A DNA stretch of 64,000 nt from Gnetum montanum (taxonomy: Eukaryota > Streptophyta > Gnetopsida > Gnetales > Gnetaceae). A program made the position numbers and the translations under genes. Each line of letters begins with the position of its first letter. Within the stretch, counting starts at the first letter, position 1. Under the pieces are notes generated by a model. It had not been told where the DNA came from, made no database searches, and saw only the letters and a program-made list of their open reading frames with translations. The DNA lies in NCBI GenBank assembly GCA_015680685.1, contig MNCI01036463.1, forward strand, positions 1,324,162-1,388,161. Reading direction: 5' to 3'. Shown piece by piece: positions 34,401 through 43,150 of this stretch.

Positions 34401-35440
34401 CACCCGGTATACTGTGCCAGGCGGATTCTGGAACAAAGTATGCGCACGACCTGCTAGGAACAATGTATTGTTGAGGTAGTTGGGGCCCCGCGGCAGCTGG
34501 TCCCATACACGGGTCAACGGACGGGTCGATTTCGAACCACCGGGGGGAACACCCTCGGCGACAAGCGGCCCCTCGTCGATGTCCTCCATAAAAATCCTGA
34601 CGCCTTCTGCTGCGCCAGGTAGCATAGCTTCAATAATACTTTGCGCCACATCCCCGCTTAGATGGGACCAAACCACGACGTCGAAATGATCCAGCAAGAA
34701 GGCTAAAAATTCACAGGCCCCGTCCCGGAACCAAACCCCATTATGCTCCACGACCAAATTCGGGGTCGGGTCACCACCCTCCAAGGGACCAAACCATGTC
34801 AGGACCCCAACCAACTCGATCACAAGAACGGGAGATTCAACGTCTCTGCAAACCATCAAACAATGCCAAAAGTCAATATCCAAAATTCCATTTTTAAAAG
34901 ATTTTCAGACGTTTACAGAAAATTTCCCAAGTCACGCTCGGCGTATATGCCCGGCGTGTGAAAAACAGTCACGCTCGGCGTATACGCCCGGCGTGCGAAA
35001 AATAGACGTGCAAAAAAGTCACGCTCGGCGTATACGCCCGACGTGCGAAAAACAGTCACGCTCGGCGTGCAAAAAACAGACGCGAAAAGTCACGCTCGGC
35101 GTATACGCCCGGCGTGCAAAAAACAGTCGTGCAAAAACAGTCACGCTCGGCGTATACGCCCGGCGTGCGAAAAACAATTGCTCGCCCTAAAAACCCTACG
35201 CCGAAAACAACACACGTGGCGTTCACGCCGAAATTAACCCTTCACGCTCGGTGTATATGCCGAAACCCTACACTGCGGAAAATCATTGAAAACAGGGTCA
35301 AAGGCCTACCTGCGAGAAGATCCGGGCCACGCGGGGACGCTCGGACGGGGCAGACCCTGCAGCATCGCCTGGCTCTCCTCCACGAACGTCAGTTCAAGTA
35401 CTTTTTGCCCTCGGCCCTCTAGTTCTTTGCCTCTGCCCAT
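31449..35440 (-). CDS. Antisense intron-containing gene in element C: FCP1-like N-terminus, coiled-coil C-terminus
   Basis: Seven exons on the minus strand: 35440-35310, 34845-34396, 34307-34039, 33759-32909, 32814-32605, 32527-32348, 32263-31449. Every intron is GT-AG. Phases match at every junction, and intron 3 (279 nt) removes an in-frame TAG at 33854-33856. Exon 4 carries an apparent 1-nt deletion near 33535-33552; otherwise about 968 codons are open. Residues about 50-194 resemble FCP1/NIF (HAD) phosphatases: EFLAFLLDHFDVVVWSH and the pair TLFLA...QNPPGTVY. The catalytic DxD is replaced by ELVG and the late acidic pair by AGR, so I infer no phosphatase activity. Residues about 285-560 weakly resemble plant-transposon proteins (FELSPQFLADLFGVP). 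Residues about 750-875 are coiled coil. The start ATG 35440 follows a TATA box. Confidence 0.75.
34846..35309 (-). other. First intron of the antisense gene, with palindrome array
   Basis: Donor CGCAG|GTAGGCC at 35310/35309 and acceptor GTTTGCAG|AGACG at 34846/34845 join codons in phase 2. The intron (464 nt) contains the CACGCTCGGCGTATACGCCC repeat array. Without this intron the FCP1-like exon has no good upstream start and hits TGA. Confidence 0.65.
34933..35265. repeat. GGCGTATACGCC palindrome array
   Basis: Units of the form CACGCTCGGCGTATACGCCC followed by GGCGTG begin at 34933, 34970, 35020, 35091 and 35142. Shortened units occur at 35057 and 35242. Units are separated by A-rich spacers (GAAAAACAGT). 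The centre GGCGTATACGCC is a perfect 12-base palindrome and CpG-rich. Confidence 0.9.
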
Positions 35441-35560
35441 CTCGACGTGTTCCCTGGGGTTTCTTCGCGGTGTGTACGCTGGGGTTTCTTTGCGGCGTGT
35501 ACGTTGGGGTTTTTTTTTGGCGTGTACGCTGGGGTTTCACTCTCGACTTACGCTCACGCT
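35420..35560. repeat. GTGTACGCTGGGGTTTC tandem repeats
   Basis: Four units of about 30 bases (GGGGTTTCTTCGCGGTGTGTACGCT and variants) lie between the antisense start codon and its TATA box, so they would form the 5' UTR of the antisense transcript. Confidence 0.8.
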
Positions 35561-35597
35561 CCAAAGTGAAATGAAAAAAAATGACGCCCTGCTTCCC

Positions 35598-35605
35598 TTT
35601 TTATA
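35598..35605 (-). promoter_or_regulatory. TATA box of the antisense gene
   Basis: The minus strand reads CACTATAAAAAGGG, a strong TATA box about 160 bases upstream of the ATG at 35440. Transcription would start near 35570. The flanking sequence is GC-rich and CpG-rich, with TGACGC repeats at 35612-35660. Confidence 0.65.
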
Positions 35606-35762
35606 GTGCGTTCACGCTGACGCTGACGTTGACGCTGACGCCGCCACCGCCGCCGCCGCTTTGCCGTTTTTCTTGCTTTTTGCCTCGTTTTTCGTGCTTT
35701 TCGAATTCGCTTTGAATTTTCAAAAAAAAGATGCAGGATTTACACACAAAAACGACATATAC

Positions 35763-35880
35763 GACAGGTTTCGGCATTAAACTGCCGTTCGTTGCCCGGT
35801 AAGGCATTAAACTGCCATTCGTTGCCCGGTAAGGCATTAAACTGCCGTTCGTCGCCCGGTAAGGCATTAAACTGCCGTTT
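35763..35880 (+). repeat. 31-base tandem repeat GGCATTAAACTGCCGTTCGT
   Basis: Three complete units and a partial one, each containing the small inverted repeat GGCA...TGCC and ending GTTGCCCGGTAA. The array lies upstream of the antisense promoter and just before pol coding resumes. The open minus-strand frame 35867-35601 is an artefact of it. Confidence 0.9.
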
Positions 35881-35943
35881 TTCTGTCACGTTGACTCATT
35901 TTCATTCATACACACTAAAAGAATGCCGAAGGACGTAAAATGA

Positions 35944-38225
35944 CCTCCGCCATCTTACCAAGCTCTTCACTTATTGACAGGAACTTCCCTAATGGATTAC
36001 AATTGCTTAACCAGGCCGTTGGTCATGGACGGGCCATACGGCCCAGTTGAAAGGAATATCGACATGAGTATCGTTTACGCAAGCTCATCAGCAAACGACA
36101 TGACGATAGCCTCAACACAACAAACAGTTCATGAATATGAGGGAATGACAAAGTCCCTCGACATTGAGGCTGAAAACATCACAGAAGACCCTCTAACCGA
36201 AACACCTGTCACCATGCCCAATGGGGAAACTAAAATCNNNNNNNNNNNNNNNNNNNNNNNNNNNNNNNNNNNNNNNNNNNNNNNNNNNNNNNNNNNNNNN
36301 NNNNNNNNNNNNNNNNNNNNNNNNNNNNNNNNNNNNNNNNNNNNNNNNNNNNNNNNNNNNNNNNNNNNNNNNNNNNNNNNNNNNNNNNNNNNNNNNNNNN
36401 NNNNNNNNNNNNNNNNNNNNNNNNNNNNNNNNNNNNNNNNNNNNNNNNNNNNNNNNNNNNNNNNNNNNNNNNNNNNNNNNNNNNNNNNNNNNNNNNNNNN
36501 NNNNNNNNNNNNNNNNNNNNNNNNNNNNNNNNNNNNNNNNNNNNNNNNNNNNNNNNNNNNNNNNNNNNNNNNNNNNNNNNNNNNNNNNNNNNNNNNNNNN
36601 NNNNNNNNNNNNNNNNNNNNNNNNNNNNNNNNNNNNNNNNNNNNNNNNNNNNAGGCAGGGATACGGGTAGACCCCGATAAGGTTAAGGCCATTATGAACC
36701 TAAAACCACCTAGCAATCTAACCGAACTCCTAGGGCTACAAGGGCGGTTGCAGTTCATTAGGAGGTTCATAGAAAATTTGACTGGAAAACTTACATCTAT
36801 GAACCACCTACTACACAAAAACACCCGCTTTGAATGGACATCGCAGTGCCAAGAAGCATTTGACAATGTTAAAACAACGCTCGCTCGGTTGCCCACCGTA
36901 TTCCCGCCCAAAAACGATAGGCCATTTTACATCTACTTGGCAACATCAGAATCATTGATCGCATCCATGTTATGTCAAAAACGAGATGACGGAATTGAGG
37001 TACCTGTGTACTACCTGAGTCATGCAATGGTTGCCCACGAAAAGAGATACAACGATGTAGAAAAGTCATGCTTAGCTTTGGTTTTCTCCTTAAAGAAATG
37101 GCGACATTATCTTTTCCAAAATCAAGTTAACATAATTTGCAAAGATAATGTGCTCAGAGCTATAACCGGCAACATCTATGAATCAAGCAGGATAGCCCGT
37201 TGGAAGGCAATCACAGCTGAGTTTGACCTGCACTATGTGGAACAATCGTCAGTAAAGGGTCAAGCCATCGCGAATCAAATGACCATGTCGCCTATGTATG
37301 ATCCAGGCACGATAGAACCCGAATTCCCAGATGAAAATATAAACGCAATAGACATGGTGCCAAACGATTACGATGCGATCCTACATTTTGATGGAGCATC
37401 CACCTCCCGAGGAGGAAGTGCTGCTGCTGTAATAACATATCCCTCTGGAGAAATTAAGCCTTTCGCCTACCGCTTCGATTTTCATTGTACTAACAACATA
37501 GCAGAGTATGAAGGTCTTCTCAGAGGTCTCGCGGCCGTGCTAGCATTAGACATTACACGACTTGTAGTCAGAGGAGACTCACAACTAGTCGTAAACCAAG
37601 TCACAGATGTCTATACATGTAAAGCGCAACATTTACAGCCATACTGTGATTTGGCTAAACATCTTCTTAAACGATTTGAAAGTGTCGATGTCCAACATGT
37701 CTCTAGGAATGACAATACTATTACAAACGCCTTAGCCACCCTAGCATTAAACATATCCCCTGACATGTTTCACGCACTGCCAAGATCCGTAACCAGTTGT
37801 GCTCAGCCCATAACCGATACTCTTGACATGTTACCAATCGCATCTGTTAGCACAGCACACGCTAACGAATGGTACGACGACGTGAAGGAATACCTCCTGC
37901 GCGGTGAAACGCCCCAACATTTAACCAACGCGCAGAAGGATGCAGTGCGCAAGCGCTCTAAACAGTACACGTTAATAGGGGATACATTGTGCCGTCGATC
38001 CTACGAAGGCATATTGCTAACATGCGTCAATAGTACTGAAGCCCTAACAATTGTTGAGCAAGTGCATGATGGAATATGTGGGGGACACATTGCACCAAAG
38101 GCAATGGCTACCAAAATAAGACGCCTAGGCTACTATTGGCCGCACATGGAATACGACTGCCAGTCCAAGGTCAAAACATGTAGTGTATGCCAAAAATACG
38201 GTAATTTAGTAGTGCTGAGACCAAA
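35944..38225 (+). CDS. Element C pol: RT (gap), RNase H domains, integrase zinc finger
   Basis: Open from the TGA at 35941. A splice-acceptor-like CTTATTGACAG ends at 35980. N-terminal about 85 codons are the linker; then 415 N (36238-36652) hide the RT core. After the gap comes the RT end and connection domain (AGIRVDPDKVKAI, LQGRLQFIRRFIENL). A first RNase H-like segment follows (DRPFYIYLATSES, YLSHAMVAHEKRY). The archaeal-type RNase H at 37380-37760 has D in FHFDGAS, E in AEYEGLL and D in RGDSQLVVNQV. The HHCC integrase finger ends with CSVCQKY near 38200. Coding then breaks at a deletion and frameshift at about 38205-38230. Confidence 0.85.
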
Positions 38226-38840
38226 ATGTTTTGCAATAGTCTAGGGATCAAGCACTCGTTTTCATCCCCTTACTACCCTCAGAGCAACGGGCAGGCAGAA
38301 TCAACAAATAATACAATCATCACAGTACTCAAAAAGATGCTTGTCCAGAGCAAACGAAGATGGCACGAACAACTGGTGTATGCGTTATGGGCATACCGTA
38401 CCACGCACCGGACCTCGACAGGTAAAACCCCATATAGTCTTGTTTACGGTTCAGAAGTTGTTTTACCTTTAGAATTGCAGGTACCATCTCTAAGGATCAC
38501 GCTCTCCGGACTCCTCGACGATGAGCAAAACAATGATTTACGCATCATTGACCTGGACTCGGTGGAGGAGGAACGCGTGCGTACACTCGATCAGATCGAA
38601 TGGTATCAGGATCAACAACGGCAACGACATCGACATGACATTCATAAGCGCCCCATTAAAGAAGGAGACCTCATACTTAAAGCCGTTCGGGAACACCCAG
38701 ATAAATTCTCAGTCAACTGGGAAGGGCCTTACCTTGTTATCAAAGCATTCGACAACGGGGCATTCAAACTAGCTGACATGGATGGAAAAGAGTTTGCAAA
38801 TCTAATCAATCATCTGTTCCTCAAACCGTTCTATACATAA
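38226..38840 (+). pseudogene. Element C integrase, C-terminal part
   Basis: Open in a different frame from the upstream pol. It begins GIKHSFSSPYYPQSNGQAEST, the segment carrying the last glutamate of the DDE triad, and continues with WHEQLVYALWAYRTTHRTSTG and PYSLVYGSEVVLPLE. It ends with the C-terminal barrel-like GPYLVIKAFDNGAFKLADMDG and HLFLKPFYT. The part of the core with the first two aspartates is missing: from finger to SPYY is about 85 bases here but about 330 in the relic at 46.3-46.6 kb. The enzyme cannot be active. Confidence 0.9.
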
Positions 38841-39134
38841 GTACGAACTCAGGCATAGAATAGTCCTGGATTATGGTTTTCTTGTCTCTTTGGAGTTGTG
38901 TTTGTAGGATGACGCCCGGAAGTTCTCGTACGAGGTTGCGTTTCATCATAAGTAGCAAGATAAGACAAAGTCCATTTGTTCACTTGGCAAGGCTAGATCG
39001 AACCGTTAACCCGCACATTCCCATTCCCCGAAAACCCACTATCTGTCTACCAAACCATGGCACGCTGCGAAACGTTATAGCAGTCGCAGCACACAGAACA
39101 CAAAATTCGCGCATGAGTACAAGGACAAATTTCC

Positions 39135-39165
<31 letters not shown>

Positions 39166-39684
39166 AGCACTTCCCATATAAGCCCTAGGTGGGAAGCAAT
39201 TGGTCTTAAAAATGCGTATTCATGTTAAACGCAATCAAGAAACGTCCTATCGCATGGCTTTGGCTCTTCGCTAACGGTTTCCTTAAAGAAGGGAGCTGTT
39301 CCTCCAAAGAATGCAAAACATCACCCTGTGGCTTTGGTAGTGACAACTGGTTCTCCTGAAAAACCACCAAGAGCACCATTCTGCCAAAGGACGCACATCA
39401 CACGCCTGAGTTCCGAGTCTGCCGAAAGACGGCTATCGACAAGGACCGGCACACTGCACACCTGAGCACTTTACTCTCCCAGCATGTTCCCCCGGGTAGC
39501 GACCGATCCCCACAATCCCTTCCCTCCTGCCAGTTACCAATCTCGCCCTTTCAATCCCGTTTACTACTGAACACGGTACGATGAGGTCTGGCCAGGTGGC
39601 AAGGGACAAGGCTTTTATCGAGTTGCTTGCGGTGTTTTGCGCTTCTTTATCGATGCTTCTCGGGTCGATTCTTCCAAACGTCAA
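38841..39684 (+). other. Element C 3' untranslated region
   Basis: No gene. The first part (GGAGTTGTGTTTGTAGGATGACGCCCGGAAG at about 38890-38920) matches the same position of the relic at 47460. A run of 27 A at 39135-39161 interrupts otherwise complex sequence. Confidence 0.55.
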
Positions 39685-39698
39685 CAAAGAGGGGCCAA
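39685..39698 (+). other. Polypurine tract of element C
   Basis: CAAAGAGGGGCCAA directly precedes the 3' LTR start TGAAACATCAC at 39699. Relics at 11613-11630 and 48319-48334 share this arrangement. Confidence 0.8.
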
Positions 39699-40743
39699 TG
39701 AAACATCACAAAAATCGTTAAGTGTTGTGCCAGCGTGCACGCCCAGCGCGTACGCCCAGCGTGTACACTCAGCGTGCATGTCCAGCGTGTACGCCCAGCG
39801 TGCATGTCCAGCGTTCACGCCCAGCGTGTATGCCCAGCATGTACGCCCAGCGTGCATGTTTAGTGTGTACGCCCAGCGTGCATGTCCAGCGTGTACGCCC
39901 AGCGTGCACGTCCAGCGTTCACATCTAGCGTCTACGCCTAGCTCTTCAGTGTACATGCCTGGGTACGGAAGAGGCACACGCTCGACGACAGGATTTCCAA
40001 TGGCAACATCAAGATTCGCCGAAGAGCAAGGATTGAAGCAAGTGGACATCCTTCAGCGTGCACGCCTAGCGTTCACGGCCAGCGTGTACGCCCAGCAAGG
40101 ATTGAAGCAAGTGGACATCCTTCAGCGTGCACGCCCAGCGTATACGCCGGCCTGTTGTATAAGATATACGCCCGACGTATATCATGTTTCCAAATTGTAA
40201 TGCCCGGTCTATACGCCACGTGTCCCCCCTGTCTGTTTTTCCCGGTAACCTTACCCCTATAAATAGCCCGTTTTTCCACATTTACAGCCCGGAAGAAATT
40301 TACCAGAGAGCCAACCAAGAGAAATTATGCTGCTGAAACCCTCACACGCTTACGCTTACGCCGGAAGCCCTGCACGCTGAGCACAGTTCACGCTTCACCT
40401 CTCGTGTCAGCCGNACTCCGCGCTCGGTTCGTGCCTGAAAGACGACCACTGTTTATGCCTGCTTTGGGTTCTTTTTTAGTTTTACGTCAATTTGGCCCAC
40501 CCTTCGTTCACGCCCGCTCGTATTTTCACTCCGTCTTCGTTCGTATACGCCCACTGTTCACGCCGTCTGTCTGTTTATGCCCTACATCCATTCACGCTAT
40601 TTATGCTATCATACTCGTACGCTCACGCTGCGTTCATTTCTGATTCACGCTGTTCACGCCCGTCCTGTTTACGCCCGTCATATTTGCGCTGTGCACACCT
40701 GATTCATTGCTTACGCTCTGTTTACGTATAACCCAGCGTATAA
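39699..40743 (+). repeat. Element C 3' LTR, incomplete
   Basis: Matches 24935-26142. Differences: other unit numbers in the word array; a 60-70-base duplication (AAGGATTGAAGCAAGTGGAC at 40029 and again at 40098); about 174 bases missing at the single N at 40414 (5' LTR 25636-25809); and loss of the last about 170 bases at the N at 40744. TATA box at 40259-40266. Confidence 0.85.
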
Positions 40744-40744
40744 N

Positions 40745-40925
40745 TGTTTCAGAGCCTATGGGAACTTGTTGGAAGGCATCTAGAGGCTCCCAACATCAAA
40801 AAGGGAATTTTCATTTTTGGAACCTTCAGGATAGATGTCTCCCCAGAGACATCTCCCTTGAAGTGTAGATGTCTCAAGTTCAAAGGAGACATGTATCAAA
40901 AATAGTAGATGTCTCATGAGATGGG
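40745..40925 (+). repeat. Second copy of element B LTR segment 24755-24934
   Basis: Nearly identical to 24755-24934. It then runs straight from GAGATGGG into CTTTCATAGG, which is the uninterrupted LTR as seen in the 5' copy (near 22175). This is the site before element C inserted. It directly follows a single N, so it looks like a join of an empty-site sequence to the insertion-bearing sequence. Confidence 0.75.
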
Positions 40926-41566
40926 CTTTCATAGGAGACATCCACATGAAGCCAAGGACAACCCTGATGCATGGGGAAACTTCCAAAAACATCCATTTTA
41001 ATTTAGAAAATAGTCAAAGCAAGATGGAAATAGCTAGGGAGAAGATGAGAAGACTTGGAAAATAGCTAGAGAACCTCAAGTTGAGTTGAGGAAAGGTTTC
41101 TAGGTTTTTTACTTTTGATTTCTTATAAATATTGATGTAATTCATCATTGTTAGTGCTGAAGTGAAAATGCCAAAGGCCAAATAACCTTAACCATGGGTA
41201 GGAGAGAAAGCTTATGAGAGTTGAGGAAGGATAGCTTGAGTAAGGAAGTTGAGTGAAAGGTAAGAAAGGAAACTCAAGAGAGATTAGGAGAATCTCTTAT
41301 AAGTTTATTGTCTTAAGCTTGGGCTCCATTATGAGCAATTAAGGATTAAGAGAGGACAAGTATGGCCTCTAAGATCCTTGGGAGAGTTGTGAGTTAAGCT
41401 TGGCTCCTCATCTTTGATGTATTTTCTATCTATTTTGAGAATTATCTTAATATAAGTATTATTTGATCTAATTTATTATATTATTATTATTTTCTAAGCT
41501 AGATCTGCTTGGAAGTTATGGATTAGAACCTACTGGGGTATATCAAGGTGCAACACCCTTGCACTA
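40926..41566 (+). repeat. Element B 3' LTR, right part
   Basis: Continues the B LTR from the insertion point of C to the end GCACTA. It matches 22175-22809, including TTATAAATATTGATG and the last GTGCAACAC...CACTA. It is followed by the TAAGT duplication (41567-41571). Confidence 0.85.
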
Positions 41567-42010
41567 TAAGTGGTAGTCTACCAAATACTAAGAAGATGAA
41601 GGTGAAGAAGAGGAAAAAAGATCTAATCCTTTTAAATTTCCTTAATCTTCTATTGTTTCAAGTCATGGAAGAAACACATGGAATTTGGTGCTCTCAAAAT
41701 GGAAGCATGGTGAAGCCTTAAGGAAAAAGACCATATCCACTCTTCTTTCATGAATTTCTTCATTATGATGTAAGGAAAAAATTATGCTAGTGTGTATGTG
41801 CATGTATGTTTCTGTGTGTTATGAAAACATTATGTTGTGTGTTTATGAAATAAGTTTGGATGGTAGAGATAAAATGTTATGAGCTCTATGCATTCCATGT
41901 GTGTTGTGCTTTGGTTTATGTGTGAATTATGGCCTATGTGAGGGGACAACAACTATTCCAATTGTAAAGACATCTTCTATGAAAATAAAGAGTCTTTTAA
42001 AGGAGGAGGG
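41567..42010 (+). other. Element A internal region, 3' part
   Basis: Resumes element A after the nested insertion with TAAGTGGTAGTCTACCAAATAC, homologous to B at 24240-24262, then a lysine-rich AAGATGAAGGTGAAGAAG stretch. It is otherwise non-coding and ends in the purine tract AAAGGAGGAGGG (41999-42010) before the 3' LTR. Confidence 0.7.
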
Positions 42011-42780
42011 TGCTAATGTGGACATCAAATAGGCTAACATATCATCTCTCCAATGATGGGATCTTTCCCTAGAGTTTTGGCACATTTGAGAGTGTCTTGG
42101 GACTATTTTGATCACTTTAGGATGTTTTGGGGGCTATGGAAATTTGTTTGGAAATGTTTGAAGGTTCCAAGCCTTGAAATAAGCATCTTTATATTTCTGG
42201 CCTTACAAAGGAGACGTTCCATCTATAAGTGAGATGTTCCATTCATAAGTGAGACATCCCATATGTGTTATAGATGTCTCTACTAAGACGTCCCACATGA
42301 TTTGAAGACGTTTACTCTGAGACCTTTACACTTAGGAAAGACATCTCCTGTTTCTCATAGACGTCTTCCATGGATTTTAATGGACATTAAATTGAATGAT
42401 AAATTAGAGGAAAGATGAAGAGATAGGGGGAAAGATATAAATAGAATTTTTGAGCCTTCAATTTTAAGAAGAGAGTCTAGAGAAAGAAAGAGAGAGTTTG
42501 AAGAGAGTCTAGAGAAAGAAAAAGAGAGTCCAGGGAGAGAGAGATGAGTGAGAGAAGAGTAGAGAGAGGTAGAGTCTTGGCAAGGTGCCTTGATGATCAT
42601 CCTTGTGTGTGTGAGAGTTGGATTGAATCTCTTAGTTGACCTTGGGAAGTTTTGCTTCCTTTCAAATATAATTTCTCCATTTGAGCAAGAATAAAGATTT
42701 TATTTTATTTTTTTGTTCAAATGTACTATTGTTGTGACATTAAGAGAGCTTGGATTATGGAATCCATGGGAGCTCCTCAT
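42011..42780 (+). repeat. Element A 3' LTR
   Basis: Pairs with 18312-19082. GAGACGTTCC, GAGATGTTCC, GAGACATCCC and AGATGTCTC words lie at 42212-42360. By eye the LTR divergence is clearly larger than that of element C, in line with A being the older host. Confidence 0.75.
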
Positions 42781-43150
42781 TACACATGCTAGGAAACCTG
42801 GTCCCACACACTTTGATAGCATGTGAGGTAATGTTTAGAGAAGTGACAAGTCATAACCTTGATCAAACTTACTCATACACTACTAAAAATGGTTAAATAA
42901 GTCCTAAACCTTTCTTACATAGCCTTGATGTAGTCATCCAAAAGTAATAGAAGATGCTTACACACTACCAATCCAAGCCCCATACGTTATGGATTTGTTC
43001 AAAGAGCCTTACACTCTATCTACATAGGCCCTACATGCTATGAATGTGACATAAGATGCCTCCACACTGAGGATTTAGATCCCACATGTTACAATATGTC
43101 ACATTATGTTCACACACTGTGAGAATAGCCCCCACATGCTGAAAACATAA
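42781..43150 (+). repeat. Degenerate CACATGCTA repeats, right half
   Basis: Words such as ACACATGCTAGG, CCCACACACTTTGATAGCATGTG, CCATACGTTATGG and CCCACATGCTG continue the tract at 17501-18311 that element A split. Confidence 0.5.

Larger units (their letters stand above)
24935..40743 (+). mobile_element. Element C: giant Tat/Ogre-like Ty3 retrotransposon with antisense gene
   Basis: A young Ty3/gypsy element at least 15.8 kb long. Order: 5' LTR (24935-about 26313), palindrome-rich leader, gag-protease (26772-30810), antisense intron-containing gene (35440-31449), RT/RNase H/integrase (35950-38840), 3' region, purine tract (39685-39698) and 3' LTR (39699-40743, end missing). Archaeal-type RNase H plus a Tat-like protease and gag place it in the Tat lineage (Ogre group resemblance). 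It keeps many CpG sites and its LTRs are nearly identical, unlike the relics around it. Four features disable it: TAG stops, a gag frameshift, an integrase deletion and an unsequenced RT. Confidence 0.85.
21844..41566 (+). mobile_element. Element B: non-autonomous LTR element, host of C
   Basis: A small LTR element (about 3.7 kb without the insert) related to A. Its 5' LTR is 21844-22809, its primer site 22813-22829 and its purine tract 24601-24613. Its 3' LTR starts at 24614, is interrupted at 24934 by element C and ends at 41566. It is bounded by TAAGT duplications. It encodes only the acidic protein also found as the tail of A's gag and lacks the gag core, so it would need proteins from another element to move. 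Confidence 0.85.
18312..42780 (+). mobile_element. Element A: gag-only LTR retrotransposon carrying nested B and C
   Basis: The outermost of three nested insertions. Its LTRs (18312-19082 and 42011-42780) match along their length, from ATGTGGACA through TTTGGCA...TTTGAGAGTGT and GGTTCCAAG to GGAGCTCCTCAT. The internal region has a gag-type frame (19478-21553) and, after the nested insertion, a short 3' part (41567-42010) ending in a purine tract (AAAGGAGGAGGG). No protease, RT or integrase is seen, so A was non-autonomous. Flanking bases (CACAC left, TACAC right) match at only four of five positions, so the target duplication is uncertain. Confidence 0.75.

Noticed and set aside
31538-34961. 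Plus-strand ORFs of 65-137 codons opposite the antisense gene
   Set aside because: Shadow frames of the exons. They cross predicted introns without signal and show no family motif.
34933-35180. CRISPR-like regular repeats
   Set aside because: The spacers are short, A-rich and similar to one another, there is no cas gene, and the context is a plant retrotransposon.
35601-35867. Minus-strand ORF with repeated MPYRATNGSL
   Set aside because: A direct product of the 31-base tandem repeat and the GACGCT repeat; it lies upstream of the antisense TATA box.
39135-39161. Poly(A) tail of a processed retrocopy
   Set aside because: No cDNA-like sequence ends at the run and no target duplication is visible; it lies within the 3' region of element C.
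40745-40925. 181-base target-site duplication
   Set aside because: LTR elements of this type make 5-bp duplications. The segment is the unoccupied B LTR and abuts an N, so an assembly or allele join is more likely.
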